Shown here: piece after piece, positions 28,250-37,706 of the stretch | How positions within the stretch are numbered: position 1 is the first letter of the stretch | Layout of the letters: each line of letters starts with the position of its first letter | Assembly: GCF_900177345.1 (NCBI RefSeq) | Contig: NZ_FWZT01000027.1 | Coordinates: 41,558-105,557, forward strand | Length of the DNA stretch: 64,000 nucleotides | Reading direction: 5' to 3' | From: Pseudobacteriovorax antillogorgiicola | GTDB taxonomy: Bacteria > Bdellovibrionota_B > Oligoflexia > Oligoflexales > Oligoflexaceae | Position numbers and translations under genes: made by a program | Notes under the pieces: model-generated | Seen by the model: only the letters and a program-made list of their open reading frames with translations | Databases searched by the model: none | What the model was told of the DNA's origin: nothing

Positions 28250-29142
28250 TTGCCCCCCTCGGACACACTTTTTGTAAGGTTAAACATTTGAAAGTTCAGT
28301 TCCACCAGCTGATCTTTTTCCGGGTACTTGGAAGCTATGAACATGAGATATTTTCTAAATGCCGCTAATTCTTCTTTAATCGCATCCCGCCCCTTTTCGG
28401 AAATAGCAAGAGTCAACGCACTGAAATCCCTGCTATCTGGTGGTACTTGCTCTAAGGCCTCCATACCAAGCTCGATCATTTTAAGGTGAAACTGCATCAC
28501 ACCAATTCCTGGCACTGTTGCTGGAGACTCAAAATCTTCCACTAATTTAACATGCCTATTTCTGGTTTCATCAAATTGAATGAGTTTAAGTCTCTCTAGT
28601 AGAGACAAGCTTTCCTGAATCTGCTTCTTGCTCAACTTGGTGTGAAGCATATTTGAAATCCAATCAGGATCTGACTCAAAGGACTCAAGTCCCACCATTT
28701 CAAAAATCACTGCATGACTCCAATGGCTGTAGAAGTCTAAAACGAAGCGTTCTTCATCCCCCTTAGCCACCTGACTCCTAAGGCCGATCAACTGATCAAG
28801 ATAGGTCTGCCTTTTTTCAATGTCTTTGGAGTTGTTGTATGAAACCAAGGCTTTGAGATATCTTTTTTGTTTGTCTGGCAAGGCTAAAGCTGAAGTAATT
28901 TTAGCTGCACTTTGCAGAGTCATCTTACGCTTGCCATGAATGATCAGCCATGAAACGTTTCCGAAACCCAAACCGAGGTCTTCAGAAAACAGATTGTAGT
29001 TATAAGACTCGTCAGCCATGAAGGCTTGCATCTCTTCGTAGAGCTGTTTAAGGTAGATTGAGTAACTCGAATAGCCACTCGGAGGACAAGGCTCAACCAA
29101 GCTCCTCAAGTAGGCTAGACGTTCTTTGCTGCTTATACTCAA
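28246..29142 (-). CDS. TIGR02147-family transcriptional regulator
   Basis: 298 residues from TTG 29142. This start has AGGAGG (29149-29154) at 6-base spacing, whereas TTG 29148 has none. The N-terminus (~20-85, YSSYSIYLKQLYEEM ... SWLIIHGKRKMTLQSAAKI) is a helix-turn-helix, and the C-terminal ~180 residues match the DUF4423/TIGR02147 domain (FYSHWSHAVIFEMV). This family is expanded in Fibrobacteres and Bdellovibrionota and commonly sits beside lipoprotein genes. It overlaps the downstream lipoprotein gene by 4 bases, so it probably regulates that gene and perhaps the divergent lipoprotein at 29471. Confidence 0.88.
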   Translation of the reverse strand: MSISSKERLAYLRSLVEPCPPSGYSSYSIYLKQLYEEMQAFMADESYNYNLFSEDLGLGFGNVSWLIIHGKRKMTLQSAAKITSALALPDKQKRYLKALVSYNNSKDIEKRQTYLDQLIGLRSQVAKGDEERFVLDFYSHWSHAVIFEMVGLESFESDPDWISNMLHTKLSKKQIQESLSLLERLKLIQFDETRNRHVKLVEDFESPATVPGIGVMQFHLKMIELGMEALEQVPPDSRDFSALTLAISEKGRDAIKEELAAFRKYLMFIASKYPEKDQLVELNFQMFNLTKSVSEGGK

Positions 29143-29470
29143 CCTCAACCTCCTCTTACATCTGATCTATCGGCAATTCTGCACAAACCATGAGGATCTT
29201 TGCGGGTCGAGTCTTTCCGCATAGCTATAATCACTATTAAGCAACTAGAATAACTGCATTAAATTATTTCTTTGGAGAGATAAAGCCGCATATACCAGCA
29301 ATAGAGTGAATTTCTTTTGCGGTTTTATAGATATCTTACCCAAAAATCTTAAGAACTTAAGATATAAATCCCTATTTTTACTATTTTTTATAAAGTTTAT
29401 TTGATTTGCGCCGATAGGTATCTCAAACATGGCAATCACGCCATATAACAACACTGAAGGAGACTTATCA

Positions 29471-30301
29471 ATGCGAATTATCAATAGTTTAGGAGTTTGG
29501 TCCCTAACACTGGGGGTAGGTGCATGCGGGGATATATCCCAGTTAGCCGAGCAAGGAAAGACAGAATCCGCAACGAAAGGTGAGACTAATACTCTTGATC
29601 AGAATCGAAAAAAGTTTTTGCTCGCTGATGAGATTAAGAAGGCACAGGAAACCCCTCAAGATGGTCAGGTAGGTAACCAGAAATCACTTGCTATCCTTTT
29701 AATGCTGGTTGACCCTGAAGTTGCTCAACTCATCGATTCGTTTATACAAACAGGAGACGAAGCCTATCTCGACGAAATCATCGCTATCATCGACGACCGG
29801 ATATGGAGCCTATTCGAAGATAGCCATGAAGATAGTGAGTGTGAAATTCCTACCGAAGAAGAAGGAGAGGAAGAGACTGACACAGAGGACAGTGATCCTG
29901 CTGAAGACCACTCCAATGACGCCGAAGAAGACGATGCCGAAGATCAGCACAACGAGAATGAAGACGGGGAGGATACAGAGGAGGCTGATGAATCTGAGTG
30001 CGATGCTGAAGAAGACTTGGTGGAGTCAGCGGTCTCAGATATCTCCAGCTTTGTAGCTGACCACTATAATAATGATCAAGCTATTGAAGAACTGAAGGCT
30101 CTATTTCCAGAGAATCCAAGTGTGACTCAATTTATTGATGAGTTAGTTGCTGCTCATAAGGCAAACGACACCGCTACCCTTGATTCAGAAGCATTTTACG
30201 AAAAGGTCTTTGCATTGATTGAAGCTTGGGAAGAGGGTGTAACGTTAGCCCTCCTTGATCGGCTTGATGCGCTCTATGAAAAATACGAGGTACCTGAGTA
30301 A
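29471..30301 (+). CDS. highly acidic lipoprotein
   Basis: 276 residues from ATG 29471, with AAGGAGA 8 bases upstream. The signal ends in a lipobox-like GVGAC. A central Glu/Asp tract (~134-190) contains only four Cys-flanked uncharged islands, and helical segments rich in Ala/Leu lie on both sides. No family is recognised. It is divergent from the TIGR02147 regulator and may be co-regulated. Acidic tracts of this kind can bind calcium or cationic partners at the cell surface (inference). Confidence 0.7.
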   Translation: MRIINSLGVWSLTLGVGACGDISQLAEQGKTESATKGETNTLDQNRKKFLLADEIKKAQETPQDGQVGNQKSLAILLMLVDPEVAQLIDSFIQTGDEAYLDEIIAIIDDRIWSLFEDSHEDSECEIPTEEEGEEETDTEDSDPAEDHSNDAEEDDAEDQHNENEDGEDTEEADESECDAEEDLVESAVSDISSFVADHYNNDQAIEELKALFPENPSVTQFIDELVAAHKANDTATLDSEAFYEKVFALIEAWEEGVTLALLDRLDALYEKYEVPE

Positions 30302-30320
30302 AATAAGATTAAACGATGTA

Positions 30321-30338
30321 ATCCTCAAGGATGAGGAT
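30321..30338. terminator. weak hairpin between convergent genes
   Basis: A 6-bp stem ATCCTC/GAGGAT lies between two converging genes. There is no T-run, so the call is tentative. Confidence 0.3.
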
Positions 30339-30386
30339 ACTCCAGTGGTATCAGAAAACTCTCCAATTAGAGACCCCAGGCATCAA

Positions 30387-31877
30387 TCAATCCACTCGCT
30401 TCATTAAATAGTTATAGGTAACCGTTTCTAGAGCCTTACCGCTACGATCAAAATTGCGAAACACAGCGACCTCTCCTGGAATCTTCGAATCATCTCGAAT
30501 CCGCTGAAACTTGTGGTCACCAATCGGTCGAAATAGCTCAAAGGAATCGCTCGGACTACTTCGGCTTAAATCAAATCCAATAAGCTTCCCTTTCCATGGC
30601 CCATAATAGGATTGACCTAATCCAGATTCATAGACCCCTGTATATTTTTTGAATTCAAGATCTTTGATGGCACCAGCTTCTGATGGATCAGCCTTGGCCT
30701 TCATTGCTCCCCAAATAAACTGATATCCTTGCTTCTGAATGTTATAGACGGGTGCATCTACCTGGTTGGTAAAGACGATAAGGCCAAGTCCTGAGCTAGG
30801 CTCTATACTTACGTTCGTAACATAGCCAGGGCAAAGGCCGCTATGACCGTATACGGTTTTTGCACCGACCTTGTATACAGAGAAGCCGAGGCCTCTGCTA
30901 CGCTTCAGACTGGCGTCTGCAAAGTGAACTTGCTGCATTTCGGCGAGTGTGTGAGGTGAAAGAATTTGTTTTAGCTTCTTTCCGTCAACTTGTGCTTGCC
31001 TTAAGCGCAGCTGCCAGCCTAAGAACTTCGCCATATCCTTAACATTCGTGAATACACCAGCTACTGATGCATAATCATTTGTTTTGAATGGCTTGAAGGG
31101 TTTTCGCATCCCGTCGCGGAGTTTAGTTGTGTAACCAACCGCTAGTTGATTACCGTGTAGCGACCACGGCGCATCGGCATAACTATTCTCCATGCCTAAC
31201 GGATCGAAAATCTGTTGTTGCACATAGTCTTGGAACGACTCGCCGGATGTCTCCTTAATGATCATGCCGAGCATCGCGTATCCTAAATTCGAATACTCAT
31301 AGAAATTATGTGGAGGATAGAGCATTTCTGAAGATGCCATATCTTTTTTGATCTGCGCTTCCATAGGAAACGGATTGCTTTCCAAGTCCCAAAAGCTAAA
31401 AGTTGGCTCCCGCGCTAGGCCAGACGAATGGGTCAGCAAGCTCCGAATGGTCGGAATCGGTGCATCGGGAAACTTACTCGATAGCTTACCTTCTGGAACA
31501 TACTTACTCACAGGATCGTCTAACCTAAGTTTTCCCTCATCACGCAACTTCATGATCGAAACCGCGGTAAAAAGCTTCGATATGGAGCAAACAGAATATA
31601 AGGTATCGGGGCTAGCTACTAGCCTTTTGTCAGGATTTGCGTATCCGAAACTCTTCGAATAGATGAGTTGATCATCTTGAACAACGCCGATACTTACGCT
31701 AGTTATACCTTTGATTATGCTTTGATGTTCAACCCACGATGCCCATGCTGCAATGCCATCCTGTAGAGGCTCTAACTTATCGTTTTTGGTTGCAGCCGTA
31801 GCTGGCGAGGAAGCAATGAGGACGCTGGCTAGAATTCCGCTGATTAGCTGACTCGATAGTGATTGCTTTTTGCTCAT
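30387..31877 (-). CDS. serine beta-lactamase-like hydrolase (PF00144)
   Basis: 496 residues with a signal peptide (to ~ATA-AT at 29). The class C/penicillin-binding fold is shown by Ser98-x-x-Lys101 (SISK), Tyr195-Ser-Asn197 (YSN) and a C-terminal GHSG in place of KTG. Family members are DD-peptidases, esterases or beta-lactamases acting in the periplasm. The HSG variant and the extra C-terminal ~110-residue beta-rich domain point to an esterase or peptidase more than antibiotic resistance. It stands alone in its transcription unit. Confidence 0.85.
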   Translation of the reverse strand: MSKKQSLSSQLISGILASVLIASSPATAATKNDKLEPLQDGIAAWASWVEHQSIIKGITSVSIGVVQDDQLIYSKSFGYANPDKRLVASPDTLYSVCSISKLFTAVSIMKLRDEGKLRLDDPVSKYVPEGKLSSKFPDAPIPTIRSLLTHSSGLAREPTFSFWDLESNPFPMEAQIKKDMASSEMLYPPHNFYEYSNLGYAMLGMIIKETSGESFQDYVQQQIFDPLGMENSYADAPWSLHGNQLAVGYTTKLRDGMRKPFKPFKTNDYASVAGVFTNVKDMAKFLGWQLRLRQAQVDGKKLKQILSPHTLAEMQQVHFADASLKRSRGLGFSVYKVGAKTVYGHSGLCPGYVTNVSIEPSSGLGLIVFTNQVDAPVYNIQKQGYQFIWGAMKAKADPSEAGAIKDLEFKKYTGVYESGLGQSYYGPWKGKLIGFDLSRSSPSDSFELFRPIGDHKFQRIRDDSKIPGEVAVFRNFDRSGKALETVTYNYLMKRVD

Positions 31878-32182
31878 TATTTAAAACCCGTCGTTCTGTT
31901 GTATGACTTGTTTATCAGCGCTGTGACCGCTGTGATTTGAATTTTTCATGGTCGAATAACATCGATTCTAGCTTCAGCTAGCTTACACTTGTGACGCGTT
32001 ACATAGCGCGCTTCAATTCTAACGAGACAGATCTCTTATCAATATATTGCGGAAGACTAAAATTGTTTCATTGATGGAATGAAATAAGTGGGGACACGGA
32101 TCAAGTCGTCTGAGAAAAACACAAAACTAGACCAGGCTCACTTTTTGATCGATATCCAATCACTCAGTTCCACGAGTCTAGG
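31878..32182. other. 305-bp intergenic region
   Basis: No gene seen. It contains a short 7-bp inverted repeat TTTCATT-gatgg-AATGAAA (32066-32084), possibly an operator, and the promoter of the beta-lactamase-like gene. Confidence 0.4.
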
Positions 32183-33208
32183 TCATTGAGCCTTCTCTAA
32201 ATCGGAAAGGTCAATTGGAGGATCTGTTAAACTTCTATGGCAAGACACTTCTATATTCTTATTACCTATAAAAAATGAATTGCGACGATGGGCCGACTGT
32301 TGGAGATCTAACTCGGGAATGTTATTGATGTAGTCTTGAATCTGAGCATCATCAAATCCAGCCTGCCTTAGTTGCTCCTCGGTGAGAATATCGACAAACC
32401 AACGATTAGGCCCCACATTAGGGAGGTCAAACTGAAAATAGGTAACATCGGTTTGTGGCTCGTCTTGATTTGATTTAAAGTACATTCGACAGAATGGCAG
32501 TTTTGGAACACTAAGTTGAAAATCCTGTCCACCTTCTTTGAAGTAATAGGGAGTTTCCAATTCGATAGTTGGAAATGACCTTGCCTGAAGAAGGTTTTCC
32601 AGTGACTGCTTAAAGTTGAATTGAGACAAGCTCTGTCTCTGCTGTTGCATATGAGTAACGATCAAAGCATCACTAGGAGGTTCAGCGTAGTATTGCTGGA
32701 GGGGAGCGATAACACCCTCAGAACTTGCAAATAAATTGCTGACCAACCAAGATGTTGAGCTTTCCTGAACCCTCTCAAACCTAAACGAGTATCCTCTCCC
32801 ATGAGGCGTATTTACAACGAATTCAAGCCCATCTTCAGTCAACATTACATAAGACAAGACAACTTCATCACACTGATCATCAGCTAGTATTCTAACTTCA
32901 TTGTCAGCAACTACAAAAGCTCGTTTCTTGCGAAGGCAGGGGTCGGCGGAATTTGAAATCAGGTATATGCCGTTTGCTTCGGTCCAAATGCTGTGAATAT
33001 CGAATATTTGGCTATCTGTTTGGAATAGATTTTCATCTTGCGCAGCCGAATATCTTTGTTTCTGGATGTAGGTACTGACCCAATGACCTTGCAAGCCATC
33101 ATTCGTCAATTCAATAGACACCGGGGCTTGGCGCTCTTCTAATACACATGAAGGAAAGATACTGTAAATAATAACAACAAGTATAAGAAGGAGCATTCTT
33201 GAAGCCAT
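32183..33208 (-). CDS. lipoprotein, paralogue of the upstream gene
   Basis: About 341 residues from ATG 33208 (ATG 33196 also possible); the open frame starts earlier but only these give a lipoprotein signal (lipobox FPSC). The body starts with GLQGHWVSTYI and shares order and spacing of short motifs with the adjacent protein at 33277 (GYWSTDLW, a Cys-containing strand pair, a YSF/YSL..R turn, a late QLSVPKLPFCRMYF-like strand). Similarity of layout indicates tandem duplication. No known family; beta-rich and periplasm- or surface-anchored. The pair faces away from the ECF sigma operon. Confidence 0.65.
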   Translation of the reverse strand: MASRMLLLILVVIIYSIFPSCVLEERQAPVSIELTNDGLQGHWVSTYIQKQRYSAAQDENLFQTDSQIFDIHSIWTEANGIYLISNSADPCLRKKRAFVVADNEVRILADDQCDEVVLSYVMLTEDGLEFVVNTPHGRGYSFRFERVQESSTSWLVSNLFASSEGVIAPLQQYYAEPPSDALIVTHMQQQRQSLSQFNFKQSLENLLQARSFPTIELETPYYFKEGGQDFQLSVPKLPFCRMYFKSNQDEPQTDVTYFQFDLPNVGPNRWFVDILTEEQLRQAGFDDAQIQDYINNIPELDLQQSAHRRNSFFIGNKNIEVSCHRSLTDPPIDLSDLEKAQ

Positions 33209-33276
33209 TCCCAGTAGAAGCAATACATTTAACACAACGGAAAAGCAAGTATGATGCCATACTTGCAAGACCACTA

Positions 33277-34242
33277 TTACTGGCTTAATGATACACCTTT
33301 GGCAAGAACTTCCTTGATAGAAGTGACAGTTAGAGGAGTGCTATCCATTCCCGTACTGCACCTTAAAGTGAACGTTTTCGATTCAAGTTCCAGTATATTA
33401 GTTCGCGTGTTGGTATCGTAACTTCCCGCAATATCTCGTGCTAGTAGGCTCTGAACTTCCTCTTCAGAAGCACCAATCTCCTTCAGGTAATCTGGGTTTA
33501 CAAGATTCGCTGACCAGTTATTTACAGGGGCAGCGATGGCTCTGAAGTGAACCTTCTGGATATACTCCTGAGTATCAGACTCCAAACTTTCTATACCAGA
33601 TAAATGGCAAGTGACTTGGTCGTCGCTACCAAATTTTAATGTTTCCTGGGAGTCATCAAGACCGTTCGGTACAGAAATCATGAGACCTTTTAGCTGAGGT
33701 TGCATTTCGGAAACTAATACTTTAAATTGTTCCTCGCTGATAGGATCGATGTAAAACCCTTTGAAATGATTATTAATTTCATCTTTACTCTCAGCATGAT
33801 TGCTAGTAAGAAACGTCACGAATGAATCGGATGATCGGCTTAGGCTGTACGACTTTCCGTTGACTTCAAACGTAAGGTTGTCATCAAACCTTTGGAAAAC
33901 AATGGTTTGCTCTTCACAATTGCCATTTGCAGCAAGATAAATTGAATCTCGACCCACAATATTGTATTCTCGATCTTCTAAACATGACAAACCGCTGTCT
34001 GTTGCTTGCACATGCATCTTTTTCTCGTCGAAGTGAAAGATCGGCAAGTTATCTACTGGGAACCGATCAGCAAGCTCTTTTACTGTGTAGAACCAAAGAT
34101 CAGTGCTCCAATAACCCTCTAGTTTTTGGGTTGTTAGCTCGGCTTCATTCTTAGAGTCATCATCGTCTTTGCCACAGGCAGAAAAAACAGTTAGAGCTAT
34201 TAGAGCATGGATCAATTTACGAGTAGGAATTGGCAACTTCAT
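33277..34242 (-). CDS. lipoprotein, paralogue of the downstream gene
   Basis: 321 residues from ATG 34242, with GGAG 9 bases upstream. The lipobox is FSAC, followed by an acidic linker (GKDDDDSKNE). The mature part begins LEGYWSTDLW and ends with a Cys-containing strand (TFTLRCS), like its neighbour. It lies ~70 bases before the paralogue, probably in one operon. The promoter faces the ECF sigma gene across 34243-34523, so both could be controlled from there. Function unknown. Confidence 0.7.
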   Translation of the reverse strand: MKLPIPTRKLIHALIALTVFSACGKDDDDSKNEAELTTQKLEGYWSTDLWFYTVKELADRFPVDNLPIFHFDEKKMHVQATDSGLSCLEDREYNIVGRDSIYLAANGNCEEQTIVFQRFDDNLTFEVNGKSYSLSRSSDSFVTFLTSNHAESKDEINNHFKGFYIDPISEEQFKVLVSEMQPQLKGLMISVPNGLDDSQETLKFGSDDQVTCHLSGIESLESDTQEYIQKVHFRAIAAPVNNWSANLVNPDYLKEIGASEEEVQSLLARDIAGSYDTNTRTNILELESKTFTLRCSTGMDSTPLTVTSIKEVLAKGVSLSQ

Positions 34243-34523
34243 TTTACTTATCTCCAGTAGGTGTTTAATTAGGTCTTCTCGACCCTCTACCCCTTGAAAC
34301 ACAAGATCTCAACAAAACTGTCACCGAATATTTGACTTTTTCCTCCTGTCAACTGATCTATCTCCGAAATCCAATATTTAATATAATATTTACAATAACT
34401 TAGATTAAGCCACGTCTCCTTTAAAATTGGAAAGTAACCCTTTCTCCTCTAAGATGTGTTTAGAAAATAGGAGGTCGAAACCTCTCTTTTGTTTGTATTT
34501 GAATGAACTGCTTGAAGGTTCAA

Positions 34524-34994
34524 ATGGATATCGCTGCTTGGTATGAAAAATACAGTGGAATGGTTTATCGCCGATGCCTAGAGTTGCTAAAGCAGCCTGA
34601 AAAAGCGGAGGAAGCTATGCAGGAGGTCTTTATTAAAGTTGTCAAGCGGCAAAATCAGTTGCACGAGCAGGGACCTAGCTCTTACCTTTACCAGTCTGCG
34701 ACCCATACCTGCCTCAACATTATACGTAAGGATAGCAAGCTCAAGGAAACTTCAGATTTGGATATCCTGACGAGTATTGCCTGCGGAGAAGACTTTGAGG
34801 AACTTGGCTTGATCCGGCTTACAGCCAGAAGAGTTTTGGGAGAAACATCAGTTTCTACCCGTGTTATGGCTACCTTGCACTATGTCGACGGGCTTACCCT
34901 TCAAGAAGTGGCTGATGAAGTGAACATGTCTCTATCTGGAGTACGCAAGAGACTTCGACAATTTAAGAGCGAAGCTCAGAACAAAGGAGTATAA
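34524..34994 (+). CDS. ECF-type RNA polymerase sigma factor
   Basis: 156 residues from ATG 34524, preceded by GAAGG. Region 2 (~5-70, YSGMVYRRCLELLKQPEKAE ... DAMQEVF-like EAMQEVFIKVV) and region 4 (~105-150, RVMATLHYVDGLTLQEVADE) are clear, with no region 3 or 1.1, as in group IV sigma factors. It is followed at once by a membrane protein that probably acts as its anti-sigma factor, then the caspase-like gene, so the three are likely autoregulated. ECF factors usually respond to envelope signals. Confidence 0.9.
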   Translation: MDIAAWYEKYSGMVYRRCLELLKQPEKAEEAMQEVFIKVVKRQNQLHEQGPSSYLYQSATHTCLNIIRKDSKLKETSDLDILTSIACGEDFEELGLIRLTARRVLGETSVSTRVMATLHYVDGLTLQEVADEVNMSLSGVRKRLRQFKSEAQNKGV

Positions 34995-34995
34995 G

Positions 34996-35757
34996 GTGAG
35001 CGTAAACCACAAAAGAAACGTCCCTCGCTTATTTATTGAAAAATATGCCTTGAACGAAGCTACAGACTATCAGAAACACATCGTTGAATCCAATTTATCG
35101 GATAGATCGATAAAGCTAGCCTTAGATGAGATCGAGCAAAGCAATCTCTATGTCCAACAAAATTTAGTGATGCCAGCAGCACTAAGTCGGGCAAATTCAC
35201 ACTCAATACCCCAAGAGCGACCAAAAATTGGGTTTTACCTGGGAGGCTTAGCCGCTGTTGCATTGCTAATACTAACTATCATTCCCCAAATTTCTGATCA
35301 AAAGCCCTTTCCAGATATTATTTTGAAGTCAGGAGAACCGGCCCTTCAAATATTTAGGAAGCAGGGTGAAAAGGTCGTCGAGCTTCATCACGGAGATTCA
35401 GTCGCTCCTGGCGATCTTCTGGAATTAACCTATAGCCCAGCAGGATGGAAGTATGGCATGATTTTCTCGGTCGATGGCAGTGGTATGTTTACACTCCATT
35501 TCCCAAGCCAGATAGACCAAAAGGGATTATTGGCTCAGAAGCAATCCGTAAAACTGGGTTTTTCCTATGAATTGGATGATGCCCCTCGGCACGAAACTTT
35601 TATATTTTTAAGCAGCAATCAACCTTTTTCTCTACTAGAAGTTAAAGAATCCTTTGAAATGAAGCCTCATATGGATCAGCTACCTGAAAATCTAAAAATT
35701 CTGTTCCCAGAGGGTTACAATATTGTCCGAGTTAGTCTCCAAAAAGGAGTTCCATGA
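34996..35757 (+). CDS. membrane anti-sigma-like protein with DUF4384-like domain
   Basis: 253 residues. The start is GTG 34996, with AAAGGAG 7 bases upstream. A cytoplasmic N-terminal ~70 residues is followed by one transmembrane helix (~80-96) and a periplasmic beta domain (~105-245, GDSVAPGDLLELTYSPAGWK ... DGSGMFTLHFP) that resembles DUF4384. No ZAS zinc motif is visible in the N-terminus. Position directly after the sigma gene and topology support anti-sigma function. It overlaps the caspase-like gene by ATGA. Confidence 0.75.
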   Translation: MSVNHKRNVPRLFIEKYALNEATDYQKHIVESNLSDRSIKLALDEIEQSNLYVQQNLVMPAALSRANSHSIPQERPKIGFYLGGLAAVALLILTIIPQISDQKPFPDIILKSGEPALQIFRKQGEKVVELHHGDSVAPGDLLELTYSPAGWKYGMIFSVDGSGMFTLHFPSQIDQKGLLAQKQSVKLGFSYELDDAPRHETFIFLSSNQPFSLLEVKESFEMKPHMDQLPENLKILFPEGYNIVRVSLQKGVP

Positions 35758-37706
35758 GGTTCCAATTCCTTCTTTTATGGTGTCTTTTGGCTATTAGCAG
35801 TCAATGCTTTGCTGAAGAAGAAAGATTCTCCTTATTTGTTGGTGCAAATGATGGCGGAGCAGATCGCGTAAAGCTTCGCTATGCGAACAGGGATGCTTGG
35901 CAAGTTGCACAGGTATTTCAGGAATTAGGGGGAGTTTCGCAAGAGAATTTGGAAGTCTTAGAAGATGCCTCCTTAGATTCACTGCTGAATACAATTGAGA
36001 GGTTTTCGCAGCGACTTAAACAGCATCCGAATGCTCGATTTTTCTTTTACTATTCGGGTCATTCAAATCAAAAAGGCCTTCTTCTTAGAGACAGACTTTT
36101 ACCCTACGAAAAATTAAAGAAATTGATAGGAGATTTGAGTAGCCGTGTGAAAGTAATAGTTTTAGACTCCTGCGCCTCTGGATCTCTTATAGCAACTAAG
36201 GGAGGCCAAAGAAGACCTAGCTATTTAAAGGATCTTTCCTCTGAAATTAAAGGGTCTGCAATTATAACATCCAGCTCTGCCGACGAATATTCCCAAGAGT
36301 CCGCGGCTATCAAAGGATCGTTTTTCACTCATTACTTAGTATCAGGTTTGCGTGGAGCAGCAGACTTAAATTCTGATCGTCAGATTTCAATAGACGAAGT
36401 CTACCGCTACGCATATCAGAACACTATACAAAAAACTATGGGGTCTGGTGTTGGAGTTCAGCACCCCTCCTACAATTTTAACTTATCAGGCAAGGGAGAC
36501 TTAATCCTCAGTGACCTACGAAGACTTTCATCTCAACTAGTTTTCGGCGAAAAGCAAGGTCGGTTCTATATCCGCTCTCAAAAAGTAGGATTGGTGGCAG
36601 AAATTGATACGGGCAAAAGTAAAAGTAGACGTATTAGCTTGGAACCAGGTCGATACGTTTTGACTCATGAGCAAGGAAATTTCTACTATGTAGCAAAAAT
36701 CGACCTCGCTCAAGGTGCTGTAAAAAGAGTCGATCAGCTGGAGTTTACGAGACACGAGAAATCGGAAGCAGTTTCTAGAGGTGATGATATGCTCTATCCT
36801 GAGTTCTATCATGTTGACACTTTCTCCCTTAGCTTGTGGCCACAGAAGAGAGATCCGATTCTCTTCGAAAATAACCAGAAAGCAAATGTAGCATTAGCTC
36901 TGACTGTAGGCTACACACCAAGAGTGGAAGGCTTAGCCTTAGCTCCCATTGGCTCTATCGGAGAAGATCTTCGTGGCCTCATGGCATCACCCGGCTTTAC
37001 ATATATTTTCAATCATTTGCAAGGAGTCCAGTTAGCAGGTGGTTTCAATTATGCTAATTCTCTGAGCGGCCTCCAATTGGGTCCCCTAAATTCGGGTGAA
37101 TCAGTCTGGGGTGGGCAGTTAGGAATTACGAACGAGGCCAAGAAGCTGAATGGAGGGCAGATTGGAATCGTCAATATTGGAGGCCAGGTGAAGGGTTTCC
37201 AACTGGGGCTGGTAAATATTTCTGACAGTGTTCAAGGAATTTCCATAGCGCCTATAATTGTCGTTAGAAATGGGATTCGCCGCATAGAAACTTGGTTTGA
37301 TTACCTTGGTGCTGTAGGAATGAGCCTCGTTACAGGAGCCAAGTACTATTATACAGCTTATCATATTGGGCAGGTGCAATCAGACCTTATGTATGGTATT
37401 TCTTTTGGGCTACGATTACCCATAGGCGATCAAGCAGATCTTCTTTTTGATACTGGTTTTCTTCGCTATCGAGACTTAGAAATTCCAGGAAATATTATGA
37501 TTCTACATATACAGAACAACCGCACTCGGTTTGGTCTATCTATAGCAGGCAAAGTGATACGATACAACTTTGGTATAAGCTACGACCGTTTCACATTTCC
37601 TCACGAAGATGTGCAAAGCGATATCGAAGTTTGGCATACAGGCAAATCTATTATTGAAGTTGAAAAGGCTTTAGGTACCTATTTGGGGATTGGCTATGAT
37701 CTTTAA
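35754..37706 (+). CDS. exported caspase-like (peptidase C14) protein with C-terminal surface-repeat region
   Basis: 650 residues with a signal peptide (to ~CFA-EE). The caspase-like p20 domain (~25-245) has the catalytic dyad His103 (YYSGHSN) and Cys140 (LDSCASG). The C-terminal ~300 residues alternate Gly-rich repeats (GGQLGITNEA, GGQIGIVNIG, FQLGLVNISD) like the LA_2272 surface repeats of Leptospira, then barrel-like strands. Export of a caspase-like protease fused to a repeat barrel is unusual. It is third gene in the ECF sigma operon, coupled by 4 bases to the anti-sigma-like gene and overlapping the next barrel gene. Confidence 0.82.
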   Translation: MRFQFLLLWCLLAISSQCFAEEERFSLFVGANDGGADRVKLRYANRDAWQVAQVFQELGGVSQENLEVLEDASLDSLLNTIERFSQRLKQHPNARFFFYYSGHSNQKGLLLRDRLLPYEKLKKLIGDLSSRVKVIVLDSCASGSLIATKGGQRRPSYLKDLSSEIKGSAIITSSSADEYSQESAAIKGSFFTHYLVSGLRGAADLNSDRQISIDEVYRYAYQNTIQKTMGSGVGVQHPSYNFNLSGKGDLILSDLRRLSSQLVFGEKQGRFYIRSQKVGLVAEIDTGKSKSRRISLEPGRYVLTHEQGNFYYVAKIDLAQGAVKRVDQLEFTRHEKSEAVSRGDDMLYPEFYHVDTFSLSLWPQKRDPILFENNQKANVALALTVGYTPRVEGLALAPIGSIGEDLRGLMASPGFTYIFNHLQGVQLAGGFNYANSLSGLQLGPLNSGESVWGGQLGITNEAKKLNGGQIGIVNIGGQVKGFQLGLVNISDSVQGISIAPIIVVRNGIRRIETWFDYLGAVGMSLVTGAKYYYTAYHIGQVQSDLMYGISFGLRLPIGDQADLLFDTGFLRYRDLEIPGNIMILHIQNNRTRFGLSIAGKVIRYNFGISYDRFTFPHEDVQSDIEVWHTGKSIIEVEKALGTYLGIGYDL

